Shown: positions 37,907 to 46,920, counted from the first letter of the stretch. The stretch: DNA of 64,000 bases from Bacteroides caccae (GCF_002222615.2 NZ_CP022412.2:496001-560000); one strand, 5' to 3'. Translations and numbers: made by a program. Notes: generated by a model from the sequence alone, not told the origin.

Positions 37907-38003
37907 ATTGATAGTTGATAAATGATAATTGATAGTTGAGAATGATAACTGACTTGTTGCATTCAGCCCCCAAGCCAACAACTATCATTTATCAACTATC
38001 AAT
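37907..38003. repeat. 21-bp inverted repeat between ahcY and the YfhO gene
   Basis: Arms at 37907-37927 and 37983-38003 are perfect reverse complements rich in TTGATA/TATCAA, with a 55-bp loop. Each arm is itself built of TTGATA(G/A)TTGATA-like units. It may be a dispersed intergenic repeat or a transcript-processing element. Confidence 0.6.
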
Positions 38004-38015
38004 TATCAACTGAAT

Positions 38016-39434
38016 TTAGTATCTATAATGATCCGCCTTGTAAGGGCCGTCTACCGATACACCGATATAAGCAGCCTGTTCAGGAGTCAGCTTAGTCAGT
38101 TTCACCCCGATTTTTTCAAGATGCAGACGGGCTACTTCCTCATCCAGATGTTTCGGCAAACGATATACATTTATATCATATTTTTTATTGAACAGTTCGA
38201 TCTGAGCTAATGTCTGATTAGTAAACGAGTTACTCATCACGAATGACGGATGTCCTGTCGCACACCCCAGATTTACCAGACGGCCGTCGGCAAGCAGTAT
38301 AATGCTATGGCCATCCGGGAAATAATAACGGTCTACCTGCGGTTTTATATTCACGCATTTGATACCCGCATAATGTTTCAACGCATCCACCTGAATTTCA
38401 TTGTCGAAGTGACCGATATTACATACGATAGCCTGGTCTTTCATCTTCTCCATGTGGTCAATACGGATAATATCGATATTGCCAGTAGTAGTCACGAAAA
38501 TATTGCCTTCAGTGCACGCATCCTCCATTGTCACTACTTCAAAGCCTTCCATTGCCGCTTGCAATGCGCAGATCGGGTCTACTTCCGTCACAAGCACACG
38601 TGCCCCGTAAGAGCGCATGGAATGTGAACATCCTTTACCGACATCACCATAGCCACATACAACTACTACCTTACCGGCAATCATCACATCCGTTGCACGC
38701 TTGATACCGTCAGCTAATGATTCACGACATCCGTACAGATTATCGAATTTGGACTTCGTTACCGAATCGTTCACATTGAATGCCGGGAATAACAGTTTGC
38801 CTTCTTCCTGCATCTGGTACAGACGGTGTACACCTGTGGTTGTCTCTTCAGATACGCCACGAACTTCTTCCGCTACGCGATGCCAACGGGTAGCATCTTC
38901 CGCCAACACTTTCTTCAAGATAGCATTCAGCTCTATTTCATCTTCTGCGTGCACTTCCTTATCCAGCACGGCAGCATTGTTTTCAGCATCATAACCAACG
39001 TGAATCATCATGGTTGCATCACCACCATCATCTACAATCACATTCGGTCCTTTACCACCGGGGAAACTCAAAGCCTGCAACGTACACCACCAGTAGTCGG
39101 CAAGCGTTTCACCCTTCCATGCAAACACAGGCACCCCCGAAGCAGCGATCGCTGCCGCAGCATGGTCTTGTGTCGAATATATATTACAAGAGCACCAACG
39201 TACTTCAGCACCTAAAGCAACCAATGTTTCAATCAGAACGGCTGTCTGAATGGTCATGTGCAACGATCCCATAATACGGGCACCTTTCAACGGTTTGGAT
39301 TCTCCATACTTTTCGCGAAGAGCCATGAGGCCGGGCATTTCTTTTTCTGCCAAATCGATTTCCTTGCGTCCGAAGTCAGCAAGCGTAATATCTGCCACCT
39401 TGTAGGGCAGAGTAGAGAATAATTCTGTAGACAT
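38016..39434 (-). CDS. ahcY: Adenosylhomocysteinase
   Basis: 472 aa from the ATG at 39434 ([16 protein letters not shown]). A second ATG at 39446 would add four residues. The NAD-dependent enzyme splits S-adenosylhomocysteine into adenosine and homocysteine and so keeps methylation running. The NAD-binding loop is [22 protein letters not shown] and the catalytic region contains [13 protein letters not shown]. It ends in the C-terminal tail KADHYRY, typical of the family. It has its own consensus promoter. The adenosine it makes could be used by the adenosine-kinase-like enzyme at 42.6 kb. Confidence 0.97.
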   Translation of the reverse strand: MSTELFSTLPYKVADITLADFGRKEIDLAEKEMPGLMALREKYGESKPLKGARIMGSLHMTIQTAVLIETLVALGAEVRWCSCNIYSTQDHAAAAIAASGVPVFAWKGETLADYWWCTLQALSFPGGKGPNVIVDDGGDATMMIHVGYDAENNAAVLDKEVHAEDEIELNAILKKVLAEDATRWHRVAEEVRGVSEETTTGVHRLYQMQEEGKLLFPAFNVNDSVTKSKFDNLYGCRESLADGIKRATDVMIAGKVVVVCGYGDVGKGCSHSMRSYGARVLVTEVDPICALQAAMEGFEVVTMEDACTEGNIFVTTTGNIDIIRIDHMEKMKDQAIVCNIGHFDNEIQVDALKHYAGIKCVNIKPQVDRYYFPDGHSIILLADGRLVNLGCATGHPSFVMSNSFTNQTLAQIELFNKKYDINVYRLPKHLDEEVARLHLEKIGVKLTKLTPEQAAYIGVSVDGPYKADHYRY

Positions 39435-39462
39435 ATTGTAAATCATTTATAAATAAGTGGTG

Positions 39463-39493
39463 CAAAGATAGAACATTCTGATTAGTAGGGCAA
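39463..39493 (-). promoter_or_regulatory. ahcY promoter
   Basis: On the minus strand, TTG (39493-39491), 20 bp and TATCTTTG (39470-39463) match the consensus, 29 bp before the ATG. Confidence 0.75.
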
Positions 39494-39558
39494 AAGCTAT
39501 CCTCCTTTTTTATATTATAATAACTAGGAAGCCTGGCACGTTTGTCGGATTATTGTCT

Positions 39559-39566
39559 TATATTTG
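39559..39566 (+). promoter_or_regulatory. -7 element of the histidine kinase gene
   Basis: TATATTTG matches TAnnTTTG, 52 bp before the ATG. The nearest TTG is only 14 bp upstream, so the -33 is poor. Confidence 0.45.
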
Positions 39567-39617
39567 CAATATTAATGCACTTTATACAACATTGATAACA
39601 GATTTATTGAACCTTCT

Positions 39618-40808
39618 ATGCAAAACAACGAGAACAAGACAAAAGAAGAGCTGATTAAAATTATAGAACAATTAGAGAAGAAAGTTGAAGATCTTTCTTC
39701 TATGCAGTCATACCCCGTACAAGAACGTTTCCGTGAAAAATACAGTACCCGTATTCTGGACGCCCTGCCCGATATGTTGACAGTTTTCGACCACGATGCA
39801 AACATTATTGAACTCGCCTCCTCTCCGTCGACCAATCATGTGGAAGGTATCAATGCCGATAATATCACCCATTCTAACGTAAAAGACATACTTCCGCCGG
39901 AAGCCTACGAAAGCGTACGCCAAAATATGGACAGGGTAATCCTTACAGGAGAAAGCTCAACATCCCGGCATGATCTGATGCTGGACGGTATCTTACACCA
40001 TTACGAAAATCGTATTTTCCCTCTGGATAACGAATACCTGCTATGTATGTGTCGCGATATATCCGAACAATGGAATGCGGAACAAACCAACAAGAAACAA
40101 CAAAAAGAGCTGGAAGCCGCCAGAATCAAAGCCGAAGAATCGGACCGCCTGAAATCAGCTTTTCTTGCCAACATGAGTCATGAGATCCGTACCCCCCTGA
40201 ACGCCATCGTCGGATTTTCCAAATTAGTCATCGACGCTGAATGCACAAACGAGAAGGAACAGTATGCTGAAATCATCGAGAGAAATTCAGAAATATTACT
40301 GAATCTGTTCAATGATATTCTGGATTTGTCATCACTCGAAGCCGATTCATTGAGTTTCAATATCCGCCCTATCAAATTAATAGATATCTGCCTGCAACTG
40401 GAACAGCAATTCTGTTATAAAGTCAAAAACGGTACTAAACTGATTCTGGACGATGTAGACACCGAGCTTTATGTATCCGGAGACTGGAATCGTATCATAC
40501 AGATTATAAGTAACTTGCTTAGTAATGCTGCCAAATTCACCCCAAAAGGAGAAATTCATTTCGGCTATCGGGAGAAAGAAGATTTCGTGGAATTTTATGT
40601 CAAAGATAGTGGTATCGGTATCCCGGCAGAAAGAGTAGCTACTATCTTCCAACGATTCGGTAAAATAAACGACTTTGTACAAGGTACCGGACTCGGATTA
40701 ACTCTTTGCAGAATGTTAGTAGAGAAAATGGGAGGACGTATATGGCTGCGTTCCCAAGAAGGAAAAGGAAGCAGATTCTACTTCACCCTGCCTCTGATTC
40801 GTCAATAA
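39618..40808 (+). CDS. Soluble PAS-containing sensor histidine kinase
   Basis: A 396-aa protein with no membrane segment. It has an N-terminal coiled coil (about 5-30), a PAS domain (about 45-150; LDALPDMLTVFDHDANIIELA), a HisKA domain with the phospho-acceptor H188 in SHEIRTPLNAIVGFSKL, and an HATPase domain with VKDSGIGIPAERV and GTGLGLTLCRMLVEKMGG. It should sense a cytoplasmic signal. No response regulator is encoded nearby, so its partner is elsewhere. It diverges from ahcY and converges on the protease gene, with a shared terminator between. Confidence 0.93.
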   Translation: MQNNENKTKEELIKIIEQLEKKVEDLSSMQSYPVQERFREKYSTRILDALPDMLTVFDHDANIIELASSPSTNHVEGINADNITHSNVKDILPPEAYESVRQNMDRVILTGESSTSRHDLMLDGILHHYENRIFPLDNEYLLCMCRDISEQWNAEQTNKKQQKELEAARIKAEESDRLKSAFLANMSHEIRTPLNAIVGFSKLVIDAECTNEKEQYAEIIERNSEILLNLFNDILDLSSLEADSLSFNIRPIKLIDICLQLEQQFCYKVKNGTKLILDDVDTELYVSGDWNRIIQIISNLLSNAAKFTPKGEIHFGYREKEDFVEFYVKDSGIGIPAERVATIFQRFGKINDFVQGTGLGLTLCRMLVEKMGGRIWLRSQEGKGSRFYFTLPLIRQ

Positions 40809-40848
40809 GAACAACCGAATAAAAATAGCCGGATTATCAGAAACAAAA

Positions 40849-40888
40849 AAACGACGAGTATTTGCATTTACCATACACCCCGTCGTTT
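40849..40888. terminator. Bidirectional terminator
   Basis: AAACGACG / CGTCGTTT with a 24-base loop and A/T tracts on both sides, between two convergent genes. Confidence 0.65.
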
Positions 40889-40913
40889 CTTTATTTATTA
40901 TCACACGTATACC

Positions 40914-42602
40914 CTATTTCTTGGCAACCGGCGCACTTAGCATTTCCTTGTATTTCGCTGGATCATTCAGAATCTTCACAGCTTCCTTCAAGCCGTCATC
41001 ATCCTTCAACTGCTGAATGATATTACCACGCTGATAATAATAGCGCTTTATAATTTCAGAAGCTATCATCTTCTTTATATCACCAGAGAAATAATCTAAA
41101 TCGCGCTCAAGGTCATGGTTCAACTTCTTCTCGAGTGCCTTGAACTCTTCCGAAGCACCCTCCATATAACCTTCAAATTCGGCAGCCTCCTTCAAAGTTT
41201 TCAGAATTTTCTCACTTTGCTGGTCATATTTGAAATCAGCCTTCTTCACCAATGTCTTAAAGTCATTATAATCAGCGTCCGTAACCTCGAACTTTTCAGG
41301 CTCTACGATAGTAGGATGTTTCAGGCAGTACTGAGTTGCATAATCGAATATCAGATTATCCCGAACCAAATAAAACAGGATATTCGGCAACTTTTCCTGT
41401 TTGATAGCAACATCCGGCATCACCCCGCCTCCGTCGCGCACTTCACGTCCGGCAGCCGTATAGAACACTTTCGTCAAACTATCAGGAATAGTACCTACAC
41501 TTCCGTCTTCATTCCGGTGTTTATAGTCAATAGCTTGCACACAGCGTCCGCTTGGAATATAATATTTGGAAGTAGTCACTTTCATCGTTCCTCCATAAGG
41601 CAGAGAACGGGGCACCTGTACCAGTCCTTTGCCAAAAGTACGACTGCCGACAACTACAGCACGGTCAAGGTCCTGCAAAGAACCCGACAGAATCTCAGAA
41701 GCAGAAGCTGTGCCACTATTTACCAATACAGCAATCGGAATATCCAAATCCAACGGTTCACGTAAAGTCTTATAAGTATTGCTCGCCTGCTTAATTTTAC
41801 CTTTTGTTGTTACAATCACTTTTCCACGTGGTAAGAAATAGTTAGCAATTTCCACCGCCTCATCCAACAAGCCGCCGCCATTCCCGCGAAGGTCAATTAC
41901 CAACGAAGTAGCCCCTTGTTTCTTTAAATCCAGAAACGCCTTCTTAAACTCCTTAGAAGGATTACCGGAGAAAGTACTCAAATTAATATATCCTACCTGA
42001 TTATCCAGCACAGCAGCATAAGGAATCGCCGGATTTTGAATAGATTCACGTACAATCGTAAATTCCATCGGTGTATTTCCTCCCTTCGCATTGGGACGGT
42101 TCACTTTCAATTTAAAACTGGTTCCAGCCTGTCCGCGCAACATCTGGCTGACTTCCGCATTGTTCTTACCCGCAAGATCCTTGCCATCGATTTCCATTAG
42201 AATATCTCCGGCTTTCAATCCGGCTTTCGCGGCAGGTGTACCTTCGAAAGGTTCGGAAATCATCGAACGTTTGAGCTTTGTATTATAAGCAATGTAAGAA
42301 CCGATACCACCGAATGAGCCTTTAATCATCTGTTCCAGTTCACTCTGGTCTTCTTCCGGAAAATACTCCGTATAAGGATCCAGCGTGAAAAGCATATTGT
42401 CAATCCCTTCCCGAATGGTCTTGTTCGGGTCAATTGTATCTACATAGAACATATCCAGCTCTTTCACAATCGCATTGAATATATCCAAATTCTTGGCAAT
42501 CTGGAAATTGCGGTCGTCTCCACTCTTGAAACTAAAGAAAGCTACCGTAGCTATCACGGCTACTACAACAATAGCTATCCGCCCACTCAGCAATTTTTTC
42601 AT
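40914..42602 (-). CDS. S41-family C-terminal processing protease (CtpA/Prc-like)
   Basis: A 562-aa envelope protease with an N-terminal signal anchor (IAIVVVAVIATVAFFSF), a PDZ domain (about 85-185; AAKAGLKAGDILMEIDGKDL) and an S41 serine-lysine core. Predicted catalytic residues are S300 in NSGTASASEI and K325 in TFGKGLVQ, with the family's 25-residue spacing. A C-terminal helical extension (about 400-560) is common in Bacteroidetes homologues. It cleaves C-terminal tails of periplasmic proteins; natural substrates are unknown. It lies 45 bp downstream of the kinase gene on the same strand. Confidence 0.94.
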   Translation of the reverse strand: MKKLLSGRIAIVVVAVIATVAFFSFKSGDDRNFQIAKNLDIFNAIVKELDMFYVDTIDPNKTIREGIDNMLFTLDPYTEYFPEEDQSELEQMIKGSFGGIGSYIAYNTKLKRSMISEPFEGTPAAKAGLKAGDILMEIDGKDLAGKNNAEVSQMLRGQAGTSFKLKVNRPNAKGGNTPMEFTIVRESIQNPAIPYAAVLDNQVGYINLSTFSGNPSKEFKKAFLDLKKQGATSLVIDLRGNGGGLLDEAVEIANYFLPRGKVIVTTKGKIKQASNTYKTLREPLDLDIPIAVLVNSGTASASEILSGSLQDLDRAVVVGSRTFGKGLVQVPRSLPYGGTMKVTTSKYYIPSGRCVQAIDYKHRNEDGSVGTIPDSLTKVFYTAAGREVRDGGGVMPDVAIKQEKLPNILFYLVRDNLIFDYATQYCLKHPTIVEPEKFEVTDADYNDFKTLVKKADFKYDQQSEKILKTLKEAAEFEGYMEGASEEFKALEKKLNHDLERDLDYFSGDIKKMIASEIIKRYYYQRGNIIQQLKDDDGLKEAVKILNDPAKYKEMLSAPVAKK

Positions 42603-42647
42603 ACTTCTTTCAATATAAATGAGTTGTAAAAGTAACTCAATCCCTGG

Positions 42648-43637
42648 TTATTCCGCCAGAATCCTGTTAATATTTAACTTAATTTCATCCCAACGTTCTT
42701 GCGGCATGGATGTTCCGATTACCTGAATAACATTTCCCGATAGAATAGAACCTATTTTAGCACACTTCTCCAACGAATATCCACATGTCAATCCATATAG
42801 AAAACCGGAAGCAAAATAGTCCCCCGCACCGGTAGTATCCACGACCTTCTCTACCGGGATAGCAGAAACCTTAATTTCTTCCGTTCCTTTACGAATATAA
42901 GAACCTTCCGCACCAACTTTTACGATAGCAATACTGCATTTTTTGGCAATCACTCCTAAAGCCTCTTTCGGCTCCTTCCCCGTGAAAGCCTTCGCTTCTT
43001 CTTCGTTCGCAAAGACAATGTCCACGTATTTATTTATTAATAAGGAGAAAAACTCCATATCATTAGCTACAATATTATAACTTGCCATATCGAGACAAAT
43101 CTGCAATCCTGCTTCTTTTGCCAGTTCAATGGCATGAAGAATCATTTCATGGTCTTGTACCAGATAACCTTCTATAAATAAGTAAGCATACCCTTTAAAC
43201 ATATCAAGAGTCAGTTCTTCTGCCCTTAAAGAAGCAGCCGCTCCCAAATAAGTACCAAAAGTACGTTCTCCATCCGGTGAAATAAAAGTAGATGCAACAC
43301 CGGAAGGAAGTTGTTCCGAGATCAATAATTTATCCTCAATATCATTTTTCTGAAGATTATTACGAAAAAAATCCCCAAAATGATCATTTCCTATTTTTCC
43401 TATAAATCCTGTTCCGGCACCGAGACAAGCCAGCCCAAGTATGGCATTTCCTGCCGATCCACCCGTTGCCTGGTGGGTTTTCATTTGTGAAAATCTCGTG
43501 TTAATCTGCTGTAACTTAGCGTCATCAATCAGTTGCATGCTTCCTTTGGGTAATCCCATTTCCTCCAGGAGCGTATCATCCTCTAGGGTTGCAAGTACGT
43601 CTACCAGGGCGTTGCCCAATCCTATTATTTTGTCCAT
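42648..43637 (-). CDS. PfkB-family sugar kinase, adenosine-kinase-like
   Basis: A 329-aa cytosolic kinase of the ribokinase fold. Features are the N-terminal GLGNALVDVLATLEDDTL, the substrate-lid motif GGSAGNAILGLACLGAGTGFIGKIG and the C-terminal catalytic loop VDTTGAGDYFASGF with the catalytic aspartate. The GNALVD start and GGSAGNA motif resemble adenosine kinase more than fructokinase, which would suit recycling of adenosine from AhcY, but the substrate cannot be fixed by eye. A -7 element (TATCTTTG, minus strand 43662-43655) overlaps the -33 region of the divergent tRNA promoter. Confidence 0.85.
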   Translation of the reverse strand: MDKIIGLGNALVDVLATLEDDTLLEEMGLPKGSMQLIDDAKLQQINTRFSQMKTHQATGGSAGNAILGLACLGAGTGFIGKIGNDHFGDFFRNNLQKNDIEDKLLISEQLPSGVASTFISPDGERTFGTYLGAAASLRAEELTLDMFKGYAYLFIEGYLVQDHEMILHAIELAKEAGLQICLDMASYNIVANDMEFFSLLINKYVDIVFANEEEAKAFTGKEPKEALGVIAKKCSIAIVKVGAEGSYIRKGTEEIKVSAIPVEKVVDTTGAGDYFASGFLYGLTCGYSLEKCAKIGSILSGNVIQVIGTSMPQERWDEIKLNINRILAE

Positions 43638-43662
43638 TTCAAATATTTTTTTTGCAAAGATA

Positions 43663-43693
43663 TTGCATATTTCAAAAAAACCTACTACTTTTG
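43663..43693 (+). promoter_or_regulatory. tRNA-Asn promoter
   Basis: TTG (43663-43665), a 20-bp spacer and TACTTTTG (43686-43693) match the consensus, 21 bp before the first tRNA. Confidence 0.75.
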
Positions 43694-43714
43694 CATCGCA
43701 ATTGAGAAAAACAT

Positions 43715-43788
43715 TCTTCCTTAGCTCAGTCGGTTAGAGCATCTGACTGTTAATCAGAGGGTCCTTGGTTCAAGTCCAAGAGGAAGAG
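43715..43788 (+). tRNA. tRNA-Asn (GTT), copy 1
   Basis: A 74-nt cloverleaf: acceptor TCTTCCT / AGGAAGA, D-arm GCTCAGTCGGTTAGAGC, anticodon loop CTGTTAA with anticodon GTT, T-loop TTCAAGT and discriminator G. The following CA suggests partial encoding of the CCA end. Confidence 0.96.
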
Positions 43789-43816
43789 CAAAGTTAGAAA
43801 TCTTAGTTGCAAACAT

Positions 43817-43890
43817 TCTTCCTTAGCTCAGTCGGTTAGAGCATCTGACTGTTAATCAGAGGGTCCTTGGTTCAAGTCCAAGAGGAAGAG
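43817..43890 (+). tRNA. tRNA-Asn (GTT), copy 2
   Basis: Identical to copy 1 over all 74 nt and offset by exactly 102 bp, with part of the upstream flank (ACATTCTTCC) also duplicated. Both copies share one promoter and one terminator, so they form a single transcript. Confidence 0.96.
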
Positions 43891-43898
43891 CAAAAAAG

Positions 43899-43926
43899 AA
43901 GCCACCTAAATGGGTGGCTTTTTTAT
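43899..43926. terminator. tRNA-Asn operon terminator
   Basis: AAGCCACC / GGGTGGCTT stem with a short loop followed by TTTTTT. It also lies at the 3' end of the convergent GH29 gene. Confidence 0.85.
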
Positions 43927-43928
43927 TA

Positions 43929-45344
43929 TCACTTCTTGTTTTGTTTCGGCAAAGGAGTATCGAACTGAAGAGCAATAGGCTCGGTGCTACCTGCCAAATT
44001 AGCAGGTAATGTCACTGCCACTTTCCCATCTCTTTCTATCCATTTCATACGTTGTCCTGTGGACAACAGTCTGACACTTGTACCACGCTCAGGAACATTC
44101 CCCTCCCACTCAATGACAGCAGGCAGCGTTTCTCCTTCAGGCAAAGCGTATAACGCATAAAGGGTTCTGCCATTCTTATCGGCAGTGAACCAAACATTCC
44201 CACAATGGTAATTGGGGGTGATCCGGGTATGGTAAATAGCCTTCCCATTTTTCTGCATCCAGCGTCCAATCTCCTGCAAACGTTTTACAGTAGGTTGTTC
44301 GATAAGGCCTTCGGCAGTAGGTCCTACTCCAAGAAGTAAATTTCCGCCTTTGGCAACCACTTCCATCAGAATGGAGATAATCCGGTTAGGTGTTTTATAA
44401 ACCGGATTCTTTACCCAGCCCCAATCCGTAGTCAACGTCACACAACTTTCCCATGGATAGGGAAGCTGATGCTCAGGAATTTTTTGTTCCGGTGTCTGAT
44501 AGTTCTCATATTTACCATGAATAGTGCGGTCTACCACCAAAAGGCCAGGTTGTTTTGCACGCGCCATAGCAGCAATCTGCGGCATATCGATATCCTGATT
44601 GTTACGAGGAGAAACCCACCCGCCATCCAACCATAGGATATCAATCGTTCCATAATTGCTCATCAGTTCACCAATCTGGTTATGTGTATATGTTTTAAAA
44701 GCTTCCCATTTCTCAGGATGACGTTCTATCTTGTAATTCACATTCCGATTAGGTGTAGCGAAATAATCCCACCAATAGTCCTGATTATGCCAGTCCGGTT
44801 TTGAAAAATAAGCGCCTGTCATAAACCCTTCCTTTCTGAAGGCTTCGAATACATACTTGGCAACATCCGCTTTCGGATGCTCCTTAAAAGCACACCGGGA
44901 TATGGAAAAATCCGTGTATTGACTATCGAACATACAAAAGCCATCATGATGTTTAGTCGTAAAAATCATGTATTTCATACCGGCTTGCTTCGTCACTTCC
45001 GCCCATTGGGCAGGTTCGAATTCAGTCGGATTGAACTGCTTACTCAATCCGTTCCAATACCAATCCTTAAACTCTTGATAGTTATTGTGACCGTAACGAC
45101 TGATCCAGTCCACATCTTCGGAACACAGAGCCCACGATTCAACAATACCAGGCACGGCATAAAGTCCCCAGTGAAAAATAACACCGAACTTCAAATCACG
45201 CCACTGGTCCAGTTTCTTCAATACGAGAGAGTCTTCCGGCCATTCGTAGGTCGATGATTGTTTATGTACAAATGTGTGTTGAGCTCTCATTCCTGTGGAG
45301 AGCAGGCAAAATGCCACAACAAATAAAACTACAATTTTTCTCAT
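43929..45344 (-). CDS. GH29 alpha-L-fucosidase
   Basis: A secreted 471-aa enzyme with signal peptide MRKIVVLFVVAFCLLSTGMRAQ and a GH29 TIM barrel (KFGVIFHWGLYAVPGIVESW, TTKHHDGFCMFDS). The predicted nucleophile is D240 in DILWLDGGW. After the barrel comes a C-terminal beta domain. GH29 enzymes are retaining and release alpha-1,3/1,4/1,6 or, in subfamily A, varied fucosides; the subfamily is not assigned here. It is a lone gene outside the PULs, converging on the tRNA genes. Its upstream region shares a promoter-like module with the gene at 46.9-47.7 kb. Together with GH95 it suggests the strain lives partly on fucosylated glycans. Confidence 0.93.
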   Translation of the reverse strand: MRKIVVLFVVAFCLLSTGMRAQHTFVHKQSSTYEWPEDSLVLKKLDQWRDLKFGVIFHWGLYAVPGIVESWALCSEDVDWISRYGHNNYQEFKDWYWNGLSKQFNPTEFEPAQWAEVTKQAGMKYMIFTTKHHDGFCMFDSQYTDFSISRCAFKEHPKADVAKYVFEAFRKEGFMTGAYFSKPDWHNQDYWWDYFATPNRNVNYKIERHPEKWEAFKTYTHNQIGELMSNYGTIDILWLDGGWVSPRNNQDIDMPQIAAMARAKQPGLLVVDRTIHGKYENYQTPEQKIPEHQLPYPWESCVTLTTDWGWVKNPVYKTPNRIISILMEVVAKGGNLLLGVGPTAEGLIEQPTVKRLQEIGRWMQKNGKAIYHTRITPNYHCGNVWFTADKNGRTLYALYALPEGETLPAVIEWEGNVPERGTSVRLLSTGQRMKWIERDGKVAVTLPANLAGSTEPIALQFDTPLPKQNKK

Positions 45345-45418
45345 GCGTTTTTCTATCTTTTCTTGAGTATCTATAAGGAATTCCTGTCACAACAACAATT
45401 CCACGGGTTATCAAAAGC

Positions 45419-45484
45419 GCTCCGAAGTTATAGTTTTTCCCGCAAAAAGCATAGAAGAAAAATAAGATTTTCTTATTTCATGCA
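45419..45484 (-). repeat. Promoter-like module, copy 1 (upstream of GH29)
   Basis: About 65 bp, roughly 80 per cent identical by eye to 47774-47837. On the minus strand the best-kept part is GGGAAAAACTATAnCTTCGnAGC-like, which contains TAnnTTCG, a variant of the -7 element. Confidence 0.55.
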
Positions 45485-45564
45485 TGAATTAGTATTTTTA
45501 TGCAAAGAATCAAGCCCTTTAGATAAGCCAATACCCTGTATTTTGTTTCATTAACTGAACAAAA

Positions 45565-45595
45565 TTGGATACCACATGAAAATAGAGTAAGTTTG
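45565..45595 (+). promoter_or_regulatory. Consensus promoter P1 in the 45.3-46.2 kb gap
   Basis: TTG (45565-45567), a 20-bp spacer and TAAGTTTG (45588-45595). It is followed 26 bp later by a 25-codon frame. Confidence 0.65.
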
Positions 45596-45621
45596 TTGAA
45601 ACCTAACTAAACGACAAGTCT

Positions 45622-45699
45622 ATGGGTAAGAAGTTAGTGAAGCTTACTGATAGCCCCTTATTATCTCAGCCGTGCATGAATAGTCTGCTTTTCTTCTGA
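45622..45699 (+). CDS. Possible 25-aa peptide
   Basis: An ATG at 45622 opens a 25-codon frame (starts MGKKLVKLTDSPLLSQ, ends LLFF) about 20 nt after the predicted start of transcription from P1. I recognise no family. The basic, then hydrophobic composition would suit a small membrane-active or leader peptide, but chance cannot be excluded at this length. It ends before the second promoter begins. Confidence 0.3.
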   Translation: MGKKLVKLTDSPLLSQPCMNSLLFF

Positions 45700-45704
45700 A
45701 ATAC

Positions 45705-45735
45705 TTGACAAACGACTTTTTATTTTGTATCTTTG
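45705..45735 (+). promoter_or_regulatory. Consensus promoter P2 in the 45.3-46.2 kb gap
   Basis: TTG (45705-45707), a 20-bp spacer and TATCTTTG (45728-45735). No protein gene follows; a terminator lies about 100 bp on. Confidence 0.7.
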
Positions 45736-45741
45736 AAGAAA

Positions 45742-45878
45742 TAAAAGTGATAAACAGCATGATAAATATAAGAAAAATAGATACATAAACAACATTCCGA
45801 CTGATATATTTTAGTATCAGGATAGATATGATATAGGGCAATAGTCTAACGATTATTGTCCTATTTTGTTTATATTTT
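45742..45878 (+). ncRNA. Candidate small RNA
   Basis: About 135 nt between promoter P2 and a terminator, with no coding frame of note. Internal hairpins include CTGATA / TATCAG at about 45800-45820. The start is estimated as 7 nt after the -7 element. A longer form starting at P1 (about 45602) would be 277 nt. No known RNA family is recognised. Confidence 0.5.
45836..45878 (+). terminator. Terminator of the candidate small RNA
   Basis: GGGCAATA / TATTGTCC, an 8-bp stem with one G-U pair and a 10-base loop, followed by TATTTTGTTTATATTTTT. Confidence 0.65.
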
Positions 45879-46206
45879 TACTTAAAATATTTAATCCATT
45901 TTCGAAAAACGGGAAAAATAGTTTTTAATAAACTCGGATAGCGTTTATAATAAACTATCCAAAAGTTTATTATAAACAGAAATCAAGTTTATTAATAGCG
46001 GAATAGCTGGTTGTAAAAATAGAGAAAACTGCATTATAGAATAGAAGAGCATCGAAAAGCGTATCCGTTTACGAAGTAATATAAGATAACATTTTTCATT
46101 TCTTCCAAATATGCAGATACAATCTTCAGGATTAACACCCTCAAACTCCACAAAAGGAATATCCCCCTATTTTTTCGATTATCCGGTACTACTAAAGAGA
46201 ATACAT

Positions 46207-46920
46207 TTAATCTGCTACCGCTAATGTCAGCACACTTATCCGTATACCCTCTACTTCCATGATCCGGGAAGCACATGCTACGGTAGTCGCTCCCGTTGTC
46301 AACACATCATCCACTATTAACACGTGTTTTCCAATCAAGGATTCAGCATGATGCAATTCGAAGATTCCCTCTACATTCTCCCAACGTTCAAAAATAGATT
46401 TACGCGTTTGCGTTTCCGTATATTTCCGACGTACAACAGCTTCCGTATCGACGGGGATTCCAGTCACGGCAGCAATTCCCCGCGCTATCCATTCACTCTG
46501 ATTATAGCCACGGATGCGTTGTTTCGTCTCATGCAGCGGAATCGGAATTATCACATCGATTCCCTGAAAGAAACCGGACTCTATCAATTCCGCAGCCATG
46601 TATCGTCCCATGATGGCTCCTATCTCTTTCTGCCCCCCATATTTAAGCAAATGTAGTATCCGTCGAAAATCACTCCCTTTCCGATAGTAGAAAAAAGACG
46701 TAGCCCGTTCCAAAGGAAACTTTCCCCAGAATAGTAACTCAACCGGATTATCTCTTCGAAGATGATAATCGGTACGTGGTAAATCCATATTGCACACAGC
46801 ACAAATACATTCTTCCCCTTTTGCCAATGCCCTGCCGCAGACAACGCAACAACGAGGGAATAAGAGGGAAAGAAATGCCCCAAACCATTCTTTAACAAGA
46901 AATGTGTGTTTCATAATCAT
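46207..46920 (-). CDS. comF: ComF-family phosphoribosyltransferase-like protein
   Basis: A 237-aa cytosolic protein with an N-terminal four-cysteine zinc motif (CCVVCG ... CICAVC) and a C-terminal phosphoribosyltransferase domain with the PRPP loop VLIVDDVLTTGATTVAC. The family motif RGYNQSEWIARGIA is present. ComF is needed for DNA uptake in competent bacteria and is widespread in non-competent ones, where its role is unsettled. The ATG at 46914 is an alternative start. It follows the next gene by 24 bp and probably shares its transcript. Confidence 0.9.
   Translation of the reverse strand: MIMKHTFLVKEWFGAFLSLLFPRCCVVCGRALAKGEECICAVCNMDLPRTDYHLRRDNPVELLFWGKFPLERATSFFYYRKGSDFRRILHLLKYGGQKEIGAIMGRYMAAELIESGFFQGIDVIIPIPLHETKQRIRGYNQSEWIARGIAAVTGIPVDTEAVVRRKYTETQTRKSIFERWENVEGIFELHHAESLIGKHVLIVDDVLTTGATTVACASRIMEVEGIRISVLTLAVAD

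Larger units (their letters stand above)
45345..46206. other. 860-bp intergenic region with tandem promoters
   Basis: It holds a conserved module (45419-45484), two consensus plus-strand promoters, a 25-codon reading frame and a terminator (45836-45878). The part from 45880 to 46206 is A+T-rich with repeated TTTATTATAAAC and shows nothing convincing. Longer frames across it have the composition of shadow frames. Confidence 0.6.

Noticed and set aside
43715..43890. Tandem 102-bp repeat as part of a CRISPR array or attachment site
   Set aside because: The repeat unit is a complete tRNA-Asn gene; only two units exist and no integrase is nearby.
45945..46151. 68-codon minus-strand frame after comF
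   Set aside because: It lies in A+T-rich sequence with no promoter and no family resemblance.
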